Shown here piece by piece: positions 1 to 6,868 of a stretch of 44,158 nt of DNA. The notes below the pieces were generated by a model, which saw only the letters and a program-made list of their open reading frames with translations, made no database searches and was not told the origin of the DNA. Source of the stretch: Thermoleophilaceae bacterium. Its GTDB lineage: Bacteria > Actinomycetota > Thermoleophilia > Solirubrobacterales > Thermoleophilaceae. The stretch covers positions 1 through 44,158 of the forward strand of contig JACVRW010000010.1 of the NCBI GenBank assembly GCA_014534235.1, written 5' to 3'. Positions within the stretch are counted from its first letter, which is position 1. Every line of letters begins with the position of its first letter. The position numbers and the translations under genes are program-made.

Positions 1-379
1 CTGCGGCATCTGCCGACGCTCGCGCCAGGGGCCACGTTTCTTCGGCCACCTGCGACCCGTCGGCACACCGTGCGGAGTCGGTGCTGTGCAGGGCGCTGGG
101 TCTGGTCCGCCGAGAAGCGACAGGTCGTACGCTCGTCGACGAGTGTCCTGTCACCGGCTACGGGTGCCCTCGCGCACGTCCGGCGGCGGATCCCGGCCTC
201 GAGCAACTGTTTCGGGAGCAGCGTCCAAACCTCGGGCCTTACGGCCTTTGGCCGATCGCCCGTCCGGAGGCGCAAATTCCGCGGATGTGCACAGCACTCC
301 GGTCTCTGCCTACGTGTCGCGGTGCGCCGCTCGACCGCCCGATGCGTTTTCGCGCACGCCGGACGGGTACGCCTAGGGC
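1..379. other. No gene recognised at the left edge
   Basis: This stretch has short open frames in several phases, but none has a recognisable motif, a convincing ribosome binding site or actinobacterial-style coding character that I can defend. It may be the upstream region of the gene starting at 380, or the remains of something outside the window. I see no RNA gene or strong hairpin in it. Confidence 0.5.
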
Positions 380-1012
380 GTGCGAGTCACCCGCGGAATG
401 CTGTCGCTGGCGCAGGAGCCGCTTCGGCTAATGCTCGTGGTCGTCGAGAAGGGGCTCGTCGGCGCCGCGTCGGTGGCCCGGCTGGCGCGCGAGATCCTCG
501 ATGAGCCGACCCGCGAGGGCGGCATCGGCGGCCGGCCGGATAGCCCGGGTCCGTCGGAGCGAGCAAACGGCGGCCCCCCGACCGCGGAGGTGTCGGTGGA
601 GCCCGAGACCCAGGTCAAAGCTCCCGAGCCCGGGGAGCGAGGCCCGGAGCCGGACCTGGTTCAGCCCGTCGAGCCGGAGGCGATGGAGCCGGGCGGCGCG
701 CAGGCTCCCCCAGCGGCGGTCGCGGACCCGCCCGCGGCCGGGGCGAGCGCAGCGGCGGCCGAGCCCGACCACGTGGATGAGCGGCCGGTTGTGGCGGCCG
801 AGGTGGCCGAAGCGGGTGCCGAGGAGGGCGCCGGCGCCCAGGTCCACGTCGACCAACCCTGGCAGGGCTACGCCGGCATGACGGCGGCGGAGATCCAGGG
901 CCGCCTGGCCGACGCCGACCCGGAGGTGGCCGCCGTCGTCAAGCTGTACGAGGCAGCGCACAGGGGGCGCAGCACGGTGATCGAGGCGGCCGACCGGCGC
1001 ATGCGCTCCTGA
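380..1012 (+). CDS. Hypothetical Ala/Pro/Glu-rich protein
   Basis: A 210-residue protein starting with GTG. Three parts can be seen. Residues 1-45 are a likely helix with a hydrophobic stretch (LRLMLVVVEKGLVGAASVARL). Residues 46-150 are a low-complexity, acidic Pro/Ala/Glu linker that is probably disordered. The C-terminal 45 residues are a compact segment containing YAGMTAAEIQGRLADADP and then YEAAHRGRSTVIEAADRRM. The tail resembles a short helical motif (a Y-E-x-x-H/R-x-R-x-T pattern) common at the C-termini of actinobacterial proteins of unknown role. The order helix, linker, helical tail suggests an adaptor or granule/envelope-associated protein, but I do not recognise the family. Codon use and the clean stop favour a real gene. 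No operon partner is visible. Confidence 0.6.
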   Translation: MRVTRGMLSLAQEPLRLMLVVVEKGLVGAASVARLAREILDEPTREGGIGGRPDSPGPSERANGGPPTAEVSVEPETQVKAPEPGERGPEPDLVQPVEPEAMEPGGAQAPPAAVADPPAAGASAAAAEPDHVDERPVVAAEVAEAGAEEGAGAQVHVDQPWQGYAGMTAAEIQGRLADADPEVAAVVKLYEAAHRGRSTVIEAADRRMRS

Positions 1013-1154
1013 GCAACCTGCTGCCGCGGTGCCTCGACGCGACAGGCGAGCGAAACCGCGGCGGCGACGGCAGGCCATGCGCTGCGGTCTCTCGAGCTGG
1101 CGCGCCCTGGTCGGGCTCCTTGCCGGACGAGCCTGCGCGAAGACTTGTCCTTGT

Positions 1155-1310
1155 TTAGGTGGCGCCCGACCGCTGCCGCGGGTCGGTGTCGAAGCGGGGG
1201 AGGATCGCTCGCCGATAGAACTGATCATGCTGGCTCCGTCGGGTGTCCATCTGGGCGACGTAGACCTCGTCGAAGCCGGCGTCAATGTACCTCGGCTCTG
1301 CAAGCTCGGA
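1155..1310 (-). pseudogene. C-terminal remnant of an F420-type LLM oxidoreductase
   Basis: On the minus strand a frame of about 50 codons reads YIDAGFDEVYVAQMD, then QFYRRAILPRFD, before a stop. This matches the usual C-terminus of G6PDH-like F420-dependent luciferase-like (TIGR03557-type) oxidoreductases, where a G-[FY]-D-x-V-Y-V-x-Q motif is followed by F-[YW]-x-x-x-[IV]-L-P. Only the last part of the family is present. Upstream on the same strand the frame runs straight into the tRNA-Thr gene, so there is no room for the N-terminal 270 or so residues. I therefore call it a gene remnant. The similarity is judged by eye. The fragment sits immediately 3' of the tRNA, a usual place for insertion and excision scars. 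Confidence 0.55.
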
Positions 1311-1333
1311 TCGCCGCGGTGCGTGCCGGCGGA

Positions 1334-1406
1334 AGCCGGAGGTCGGACTCGAACCGACGGCCTGCGGTTTACAAAACCGCCGCTCTGCCAACTGAGCTAC
1401 TCCGGC
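1334..1406 (-). tRNA. tRNA-Thr (anticodon UGU)
   Basis: The minus strand folds into a complete 73-nt cloverleaf. The acceptor stem is GCCGGAG paired with CTCCGGC, the D-arm is GCTC...GAGC, the anticodon stem is GCGGT/ACCGC with loop TTTGTAA, and the T-arm is GTCGG-TTCGAGT-CCGAC. The anticodon TGT (complement at 1371-1373) reads ACA, so it is a threonine tRNA, and the G1-C72 and C2-G71 pairs agree with that. The discriminator is U and CCA is not encoded. The gene stands alone, with a gene remnant directly after its 3' end. Confidence 0.95.
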
Positions 1407-1438
1407 GCGCGTCAGCGAGTGTAGGCGGCTGCGCGCCC

Positions 1439-1972
1439 TCAGACCTCCGTCCGCTCGACCGTCGCCCGCTCGATGTCGCCGTGCCCGTTTGACGAGAAGG
1501 GCACCTGCTCGAGGGGCTCGAACTCGGCGGAGTCGTTCAGCCGCCGCTCGAGCTCGGCCAGGACGACGCCGAAGAGCAGGTGGCGCCAGCCCGCCTGGGC
1601 GAAGGCCCGCCGGTTGCCGCCCAGGGGAGCGAGGTCCGAGCGCGCCGGATGGTGGCGATCGACCAGCGCGCCGAGCGGCCAGAACGCCAGGTGCTCGGCG
1701 AGCGCGGCCCCGACCCCCGTCACGAGCGGCGGCGCCGGCACCAGCGGACGCACGAGCGCGTAAACCGCTCCGAAGGTCGCCCCGTTCAGGAGGTGCATGG
1801 CGAGCCCGGCGGCCTGCCACCCGGGCCCCCGGGTCACGAGCTTGCCCAGCAGCTCGACGTCGTCGTAGTGTGAACCGAAGACTCGCTTGTCAAGCGGCTG
1901 CTGCGCGGCCCAGAGGCCGGCCGCGGTCGCGCCCGCCACGGCGCCGTTGAGTGTCCGCCGGAGCTCCACCAC
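1439..1972 (-). CDS. Predicted membrane protein of unknown function
   Basis: A 177-residue protein with hydrophobic segments near residues 9-25 (LNGAVAGATAAGLWAA), 53-77 (AAGLAMHLLNGATFGAVYALV) and 79-100 (PLVPAPPLVTGVGAALAEHLAFW), and a further amphipathic stretch near 128-141. The C-terminal 30 residues are hydrophilic and acidic. The pattern of small-residue-rich helices with a short loop is that of a small integral membrane protein, similar in general build to DUF1440-like proteins, but I cannot place it firmly. It reads away from the acyltransferase fusion gene, with 43 bases between the two starts, so they may share a divergent promoter region. A link to membrane lipid metabolism would be inference only. 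Confidence 0.7.
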   Translation of the reverse strand: MVELRRTLNGAVAGATAAGLWAAQQPLDKRVFGSHYDDVELLGKLVTRGPGWQAAGLAMHLLNGATFGAVYALVRPLVPAPPLVTGVGAALAEHLAFWPLGALVDRHHPARSDLAPLGGNRRAFAQAGWRHLLFGVVLAELERRLNDSAEFEPLEQVPFSSNGHGDIERATVERTEV

Positions 1973-2015
1973 GAGCAGCGTAACGCGCTGGAGCTACCCG
2001 GGTAGCTCTAGTTCG

Positions 2016-3602
2016 ATGCGCGCGAGAGGAAAGCTGAAGCCGCGGCGGCTGGAGGTCTACCACGAGCGCACGCGCCGCCGGGGCGTGAACCCGCTCGTGT
2101 ACTGGCCGATCCGCCTCGTCGTCAAGCCGGCGGTGCTGGCCTACTTCCGCGTGCGCCGCCTCGGCCGCGAGCACATTCCCGAGGGGGGCGTGATCCTGGC
2201 CTCGAACCACCGTAGCTTCCTCGACCCATTCGTGATCGGGTGCTCGGTCCGCCGACCGATCTACTTCGTCGCGAAGCGCGAGCTCTTCAAGAACCCGATC
2301 GTCGGCTGGTTACTGAGCTGCCTCGGGGCCTTTCCGATCCGCCGCGGGCAGTCGGACGAGGAGTCGGTGAAGACGGCCCTCGCGCTGCTCGCCCGCGGCG
2401 AGCCGGTCGTCGTCTTCCCCGAGGGGACGCGCATCCAGACGGGGTCGCTCGGACGGCCGAAGCGCGGGGTCGGCCGCCTGGCGCTCCAGGCCGGGGCTCC
2501 GGTCGTTCCGGTCGCCGTTACCGGCACCGAGCGAGCCCGCGCCGGCTGGCGGGTCAGGCTCGTCAAGGTGCACGTCCGCTTCGGGCCGCCGCTCAGCTTC
2601 CCGAGGGTCGAGCATCCGTCTCGGTTCCTCGCCGGCGCGGTGACTGAGCGGATCTGGCCCTGCGTCCAGCTCCAATGGGAGTGGCTCGGCGGGCTGCCGC
2701 CGCTGCGGACGGCCGCCGTGGTCGGCGCCGGCGGCATGGGAACGGCCGCCGCGTCGGTACTCGCCCGGGCGGGGCTCCAGGTGCAGCTCGGCTGCCGCAC
2801 GGCGTCCCAGGCGGAGTCGCTGCGAGTCGAGAGCGAGAATCCTGCCCACCTGCCTGGGGGGCAGCTCGACCGCGGGATCGAGGTGAAGACGGTCCACGAG
2901 ATCGAGTTCGCCGGCGTGGACCTCGTCGTCCTCGCCGTGCCCTGCTCCAGCCTCCCCGCCCTCCTCGACGAGATCGGCCTGCGCGTGGGCGAGCGCTCGG
3001 CGGTCCTCGTCACCTCGAAGGGGCTGGTGCCGCCGCTCGGCACGACGCCGACCGCGTTCGTCTCCGAGCGGGTCCGGGCGCGCGCCGTCGCCACGCTTGC
3101 CGTCCGCGGCGACGCACGGTCGCTTGTAGAGGACGGGGCGAGCGCCATGGTGGCGACGCGCGACGGCGATCTGCGTCGCCAGCTACGCGACGTGCTCCGC
3201 GCGGGCGGCCTGACCGTCGAGGCGACGGACGACGTGACGGGTGTCGAGCTCGCCGCCTGCGCCACGACCGCGGCGGCGCTCGCGTCGTCGGCCGCTGCAC
3301 GAAGCGGTGCCAGCGTCGCCGGCGTCGCGGCCGGCCGGATCCTCGCCGAAGTGCAGGAGCTGGCGCTCGCAAGCGGCGGCCGCAGCGAGACGTTCGCCGG
3401 GGCCGGCCGCCGCCACGCGCCCACGGGGGCGGCGGATTCGCTCGCGACGGTGCCCCTGCTCGCGGCGGCGCTCGAGCGCCGGCGGATCGACGCTCCCGCC
3501 ACCACGGGCCTCCGCCGGGTGCTGGCTGGCGAGACCTCGTCTGACGACTGGGTCGAGAGCCTGCGCACCGAACGGCGGGCGCAGACGAGGAGCGCAGCCT
3601 AA
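2016..3602 (+). CDS. PlsC-type acyltransferase fused to a degenerate GpsA-like domain
   Basis: A 528-residue two-domain protein. Residues 25-225 form a 1-acylglycerol-3-phosphate acyltransferase (PlsC/LPLAT) with the catalytic H-x4-D box NHRSFLD (H65, D70), motif FPEGTR at 134-139, and the PVVPVAVTGT block near 163-172. From residue 231 a Rossmann fold begins, with GAGGMG at 237-242, as in NAD-dependent glycerol-3-phosphate dehydrogenase (GpsA). It keeps LAVPCSSLP and VTSKGL (K335). However, the GpsA catalytic block ALKN is replaced by ACATT near 414-418, and the following GLGDL and SRN motifs are absent. The acyltransferase half therefore looks active and the dehydrogenase half looks catalytically dead, perhaps keeping a nucleotide-binding role. 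The ATG at 2016 is chosen because the acyltransferase homology starts just after it; the frame stays open further upstream without recognisable content. Confidence 0.85.
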   Translation: MRARGKLKPRRLEVYHERTRRRGVNPLVYWPIRLVVKPAVLAYFRVRRLGREHIPEGGVILASNHRSFLDPFVIGCSVRRPIYFVAKRELFKNPIVGWLLSCLGAFPIRRGQSDEESVKTALALLARGEPVVVFPEGTRIQTGSLGRPKRGVGRLALQAGAPVVPVAVTGTERARAGWRVRLVKVHVRFGPPLSFPRVEHPSRFLAGAVTERIWPCVQLQWEWLGGLPPLRTAAVVGAGGMGTAAASVLARAGLQVQLGCRTASQAESLRVESENPAHLPGGQLDRGIEVKTVHEIEFAGVDLVVLAVPCSSLPALLDEIGLRVGERSAVLVTSKGLVPPLGTTPTAFVSERVRARAVATLAVRGDARSLVEDGASAMVATRDGDLRRQLRDVLRAGGLTVEATDDVTGVELAACATTAAALASSAAARSGASVAGVAAGRILAEVQELALASGGRSETFAGAGRRHAPTGAADSLATVPLLAAALERRRIDAPATTGLRRVLAGETSSDDWVESLRTERRAQTRSAA

Positions 3603-3634
3603 CGCCCCAGCGCGGGCGGGTAGGCTCCCGCGGC

Positions 3635-4171
3635 GTGGCGGAGGTGGAGGACAAGCAGCGGCTCGACCGCGAGTTCTCGGAGCTCTACCGCACGCATCTG
3701 CGCGACGTGTACAGCTACGCCTACTACCGGGTTGGCAACCACCACGACGCCGAAGACCTCACGGAGCAGACCTTCCTCCAGGCGTACCGCCACTTTGAGC
3801 GCGCGCAGCGCGAGTCGAACGGTCGACCGCTAAGGCCCTGGCTCATCCGCATCGCGCACAACCTCGCCGCCAACTACTACCGGGACCGTTCTCGGCGGCC
3901 GCTCACCCAGCTCGAGGACGCCACCGTGCTGACGGCTCCCGAGGAGACCGAGCGGGTCGTCGAGGAGCGCGAGGAGGTGAAGGAGGTGCTCGCGGGCGTG
4001 TCGAATCTCCCCGAGGACCGTCGCGAGGCACTCATCATGCGCTTCGCGCTCGGTATGGACAACCGCGAGATCGCACGCGCCCTGGGGCGCTCCGACGGCG
4101 CCACCAAGGTGTTGATTCACAGGGCGATAAAGCAGCTCGAGGAGACGTTGAAGGAAGACGAGGATGACTGA
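3635..4171 (+). CDS. ECF-type RNA polymerase sigma factor
   Basis: A 178-residue sigma-70 family protein starting with GTG. Region 2 is visible at about residues 15-80 (FSELYRTHLRDVYSYAYY, then DAEDLTEQTFLQAYR and the WLIRIAHNLAANYYRD helix). Region 4 lies at about 120-172, with LPEDRREALIMRF, the helix-turn-helix MDNREIARALGRSDGATKV, and a basic C-terminal helix. There is no region 1 or 3, which is the extracytoplasmic-function layout. The gene overlaps the next one by 8 bases, so the two are translationally coupled and the downstream product is a likely partner or regulator. It begins 33 bases after the acyltransferase fusion and may be co-transcribed with it. Confidence 0.9.
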   Translation: MAEVEDKQRLDREFSELYRTHLRDVYSYAYYRVGNHHDAEDLTEQTFLQAYRHFERAQRESNGRPLRPWLIRIAHNLAANYYRDRSRRPLTQLEDATVLTAPEETERVVEEREEVKEVLAGVSNLPEDRREALIMRFALGMDNREIARALGRSDGATKVLIHRAIKQLEETLKEDEDD

Positions 4172-4499
4172 CGCGGAACGTGTGGAGCGACTCCTTCAGC
4201 TGGCGCTGACGCCGGTCGAGCCCCCGGAGCGGCTGAGCGACCGGCTCGAGCGGGGGCTCGAGGAGCTCACGGAAGCCGCCGCCGACGAGCTCGCGGACTG
4301 GGAGCTGTCGGCCATGCGCGACCCGCGCAACTGGGCCCGCCCGGTCGCGGCCGCCGTGGTCGGGACGCTCGCCGGCGGGGCGCTCATCCTCGTGCGCGCC
4401 CGCCAGCAGCACCGCAAGAAGCCGACGGGCGCCCTGCGTGCGGTCGAGCGCAGCCTGCGCGACGTGGTGAACGACGTCGAGAAGCGCGTGCGGCACTGA
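4164..4499 (+). CDS. Small single-pass membrane protein coupled to a sigma factor
   Basis: A 111-residue protein starting inside the last codons of the sigma factor gene. Residues 1-55 are acidic and helical (RVERLLQLALTPVEPPERL, then LEELTEAAADELADWEL). A single membrane helix follows at about residues 60-78 (PVAAAVVGTLAGGALILV), then a basic tail (RARQQHRKK). It lacks the H-x3-C-x2-C zinc motif of ordinary ZAS anti-sigma factors. Position and topology (cytoplasmic N-domain, one membrane span) still fit an anti-sigma factor or membrane tether, but that is inference from context. A hairpin follows directly after its stop, so the transcript likely ends here. Confidence 0.75.
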   Translation: MTDAERVERLLQLALTPVEPPERLSDRLERGLEELTEAAADELADWELSAMRDPRNWARPVAAAVVGTLAGGALILVRARQQHRKKPTGALRAVERSLRDVVNDVEKRVRH

Positions 4500-4503
4500 G
4501 CCG

Positions 4504-4524
4504 GCGCCGTCCGCCGGGCGGCGC
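4504..4524. terminator. Hairpin between convergent genes
   Basis: GCGCCGTCC and GGGCGGCGC form a 9-bp stem with one T-G pair and a 3-base loop. It lies between the stop of the small membrane protein and the stop of the convergent phosphatase gene. No T-run follows, as is common in GC-rich actinobacteria. It could act in both directions. Confidence 0.5.
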
Positions 4525-4529
4525 GGATC

Positions 4530-5948
4530 TCACTGAGCGGAGAGGCAGACGGCCGTCGCGTCGTCCGAGAGGCCGCCTCCACTCTCGGCGAGCACCGTCC
4601 TGTGAATCTCCCGGACCGTGTCGGCGGCGGTTCCGCGCTCCGAACGCAGCGCCGCGCGCACCACCCCTTCGAAGCCGAGACCGGCGTTGCCCTCGCCGCA
4701 CCTGATCACTCCGTCGGATACGAGCACGAGCCGATCCCCCGGCGCGAGTGACGTCGACCGCTCGGCGGGCTTCGGGCTGGCCCGTCCGCCGAGGCCGTGG
4801 CCCTGCGGCGTATGCAGCGGCTCCACCTCCCCGTCATCACGCAGCACCACGGGCGCCACGTGCCCGCAGTTGGCGAGGCTCAGCTCGCTCGTCGCCGGGT
4901 CCCACCGCACCGCGACCGCCGTCATCTCCGCGCGCGGTCCGGGGAGCTCGCGAAGCGTCTGATGCATGACGACGAGGGCCTCGCGGAGGCCGGCTCCGCT
5001 GCGTCGGCTCGCCCGCAAGGCACCGAGCGCGACCGCGCTGCTCGCCGCGGCCCGGGTCGAGCCTCCGAGCCCGTCGGCCAGCGTTATCCAGATCCCCTCC
5101 GTGTTCTCGACGACGTCGAACCAGTCGCCCGCGACTTCGTAGCTCGGGAGCACGTTGCCGGCGATCTCCCCGCCGGTGACCCTGGCGATCCTCGGAGGCA
5201 GCAGGCTCTGCTGGATCTCCGCCGCGGCCTTCGGTTGCTTGCGCCGCTGAGCGATCGCGAACGCGTCGGTGTAGCGATCGGCCAACGTAATGGCCGCGGA
5301 GGCCTGGCGGGCCAGCTCGGTCAGCGGCTCGGCGGGCCGCCCGAAGGCGATCAGCGCTCCGTTCGCGCGTCCCCGGAGCCAGAGGGCATAGACCTCCGCG
5401 CCGGGGAGGGTCGACAAGTGCTCCCGGAGCTGCGACAGGCCGTCGGCGTCGAGCTCCGGACCGATCGCCAGTGGAGCTTCGAGCCGTTCACCGAGGCGCC
5501 GCGGGCCGGCCATGTGCAGCAGATGGGTCCCGTCGATGTCGAGGACGTACAGCGCCACGGGCACCTTGGCCACGCGCTGTGCCTCCGCCACCAGCTGGTC
5601 GGGGAGGGCGGCCGGCGGGACGACGTCGAAGACCTGGATGGCGTCGAGGCTGACCGGTCGCTCGCGACCGAGCCGACCGGTCGGAAGCGGTTCCTCGGCG
5701 TGCTCGAACCCTGGGTCCTGGGGCCTGTCGCGGAGCGCCGCCAGCAGGTCGTCGCGGCTCGGAAACCGCCGGTGGAGCGTCGAGCGCGAGACGCCGGCGG
5801 CGGCCGCGATATCGGCCAGGGTGACGGCCGGCGACCGCGCCAGCATCCGCTCGGCCGCGTCGAGGATGCGCTCGCGGTTGCGGAGGGCATCAGCGCGCCT
5901 CAGATCGGTGTGCTTCTTCGTGGTCCCAGCAGGGGCCCGTGTCGTCAT
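4530..5948 (-). CDS. TetR-type DNA-binding domain fused to a SpoIIE/PP2C phosphatase
   Basis: A 472-residue protein. Residues 25-73 are a TetR-type N-terminal helix-turn-helix (NRERILDAAERMLA, then LADIAAAAGVSRSTLHRRF). Residues 105-235 look like a GAF-type sensory domain (VALYVLDIDGTHLLHMAG). From 241 to the end is a SpoIIE-class PP2C phosphatase starting at AAAEIQQSLLPPRI, as is typical after a sensor domain. The metal-binding acidic residues are in place: AGDWFD (273-278), ADGLGG (D292), SDGV (411-414) and SDDATAV near 463-469. The phosphatase should therefore be active, probably on a phosphorylated anti-anti-sigma factor, while the protein is held on DNA. The ATG at 5948 has GAGG just upstream. 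A longer frame to 5984 would start inside a palindrome and has no ribosome binding site. Confidence 0.85.
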   Translation of the reverse strand: MTTRAPAGTTKKHTDLRRADALRNRERILDAAERMLARSPAVTLADIAAAAGVSRSTLHRRFPSRDDLLAALRDRPQDPGFEHAEEPLPTGRLGRERPVSLDAIQVFDVVPPAALPDQLVAEAQRVAKVPVALYVLDIDGTHLLHMAGPRRLGERLEAPLAIGPELDADGLSQLREHLSTLPGAEVYALWLRGRANGALIAFGRPAEPLTELARQASAAITLADRYTDAFAIAQRRKQPKAAAEIQQSLLPPRIARVTGGEIAGNVLPSYEVAGDWFDVVENTEGIWITLADGLGGSTRAAASSAVALGALRASRRSGAGLREALVVMHQTLRELPGPRAEMTAVAVRWDPATSELSLANCGHVAPVVLRDDGEVEPLHTPQGHGLGGRASPKPAERSTSLAPGDRLVLVSDGVIRCGEGNAGLGFEGVVRAALRSERGTAADTVREIHRTVLAESGGGLSDDATAVCLSAQ

Positions 5949-5975
5949 CGTGACCTCATCGCCCCGGCGGACGAA

Positions 5976-5994
5976 CTGGGACATATTGTCTCAG
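5976..5994. promoter_or_regulatory. Palindrome, likely operator of the TetR-phosphatase fusion
   Basis: CTGGGACATATTGTCTCAG is an inverted repeat with 8-bp arms (one mismatch) around TAT. It ends 28 bases upstream of the ATG at 5948. A palindrome of this size directly before a gene whose product has a TetR DNA-binding domain is the usual layout of autoregulation. The AT-rich centre stands out from the surrounding sequence. Confidence 0.6.
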
Positions 5995-6039
5995 GCGGGC
6001 GTCGCAGTTGCGACGATTCGGTCTGGCCGCCTGCCACGG

Positions 6040-6198
6040 ATGGCTAAGCGGCGCGAAGCGGCGGAGAAGCGCTCGGGCCGGCGGCCTGAGGGCCCGCCCC
6101 ACCCGCGCAAGGGAGGCGTCGTCCAGACGGTCAAGTGCACGATCGCTGAGTTCAAGGAGGACAATCTGAGCGACGCTGCGGCGGCGCTGACGTACTAG
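6040..6198 (+). pseudogene. Truncated YihY/BrkB-type membrane protein (N-terminus only)
   Basis: A 52-codon frame starts MAKRREAAEKRSGRRPEG and ends VKCTIAEFKEDNLSDAAAAL-TY followed by a stop. The last part matches the conserved opening of the YihY/virulence factor BrkB (UPF0761) family, where x-F-x-x-D-x-x-x-D-x-A-A-A-L-T-Y-Y leads into the first membrane helix. Here the frame stops exactly at TY (TAG at 6196-6198), and nothing like the expected membrane helices is seen in any frame downstream. A GC-rich hairpin and the end of another gene follow within 80 bases, so at most about one sixth of the usual length remains. Confidence 0.6.
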
Positions 6199-6276
6199 GA
6201 GTGACGAGGTCGAGCGCGTCGTCGGCCATCGCCGCGGCGTAGCCGGACTTCGATTCCAGGATTCGGCGTCGCGCAT

Positions 6277-6307
6277 GGCGGCGGCCGCCCGACGAGCGGC
6301 CGCCGCC
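6277..6307 (-). terminator. Perfect 12-bp hairpin after the DUF4383 gene
   Basis: GGCGGCGGCCGC and GCGGCCGCCGCC pair perfectly around the 7-base loop CCGACGA. It lies 11 bases beyond the stop of the minus-strand DUF4383 gene and after the truncated YihY frame on the plus strand, so it could stop transcription from both sides. It has no T-tract. Confidence 0.6.
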
Positions 6308-6317
6308 GAGGGGTCCG

Positions 6318-6749
6318 TTACGCCGACGCCGGACGTACGGTGCTCGGTGCCGTCGTCGCCGGCGTGGCGAGTCCCGCCCCGACGCCGGCGATGCCGATGA
6401 GGAGATGGAGCACGTTGTCCTCGGTGTTCACCGGGATGAGCTTGAAGATCTCGTCGCCGTCGCCGGCGAGGAAGCCCAGGAACGCAATCAGCAGGTACAC
6501 GACCCCGAGCCCGATGGCGTAGGCGCGGGCGCCGCCGTAGGAGCCCGCGACCGCGAGCCCGAGGACGCCGCTCGCGATGTGCACGACGTTGTGCCAGCCG
6601 TTCACCTCGAGGACGCCGAGCACGGCGTCGCGTTGCAGGCCGTCGCCGGTCCCGAAGCTGGCGTTGTAGAAGAAGCCCAGTATCCCGGCCACGACGAGCG
6701 TCAGACCGATCACGAGGGCGAATACCTGAGCGGGTGAGCGACCTTCCAT
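6318..6749 (-). CDS. DUF4383 membrane protein
   Basis: A 143-residue integral membrane protein with four hydrophobic segments, near residues 8-27 (VFALVIGLTLVVAGILGFFY), 55-70, 75-95 (AYAIGLGVVYLLIAFLGFLA) and 108-128 (NVLHLLIGIAGVGAGLA). The first helix running into FFYNASFG, the WHNVVHIASGVLGL block and the NVLHLLIG block are hallmarks of DUF4383, a four-helix family widespread in actinobacteria and of unknown role. An AGGAGGT ribosome binding site precedes the ATG. The gene is divergent from the sigma/anti-sigma operon starting at 6869, with about 120 bases between them, so the sigma factor could drive it; no matching promoter boxes were recognised. Confidence 0.85.
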   Translation of the reverse strand: MEGRSPAQVFALVIGLTLVVAGILGFFYNASFGTGDGLQRDAVLGVLEVNGWHNVVHIASGVLGLAVAGSYGGARAYAIGLGVVYLLIAFLGFLAGDGDEIFKLIPVNTEDNVLHLLIGIAGVGAGLATPATTAPSTVRPASA

Positions 6750-6868
6750 TATGACCTCCTGAGTACGTGCGAACTGTGGTTCACACCCTTGTTCGGCAAG
6801 ACCCCGTTCGTGGATGATGGTTTCGCCGGTGATCCGGCCACCCCCGGCGCCGCGTAGGAAGCCAAGCC

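Noticed and set aside
380-1012. Gas vesicle GvpG-like protein
   Set aside because: The N-terminal helix is only loosely similar, and no gas vesicle genes are in the window.
428-1303. Long minus-strand open frame opposite the first gene
   Set aside because: Low-complexity Arg/Gly/Leu-rich translation without motifs; it is the mirror of a GC-rich coding strand.
2261-3568. 435-codon minus-strand frame opposite the PlsC-GpsA fusion
   Set aside because: Ser/Arg/Thr-rich shadow of a gene with clear domains on the other strand.
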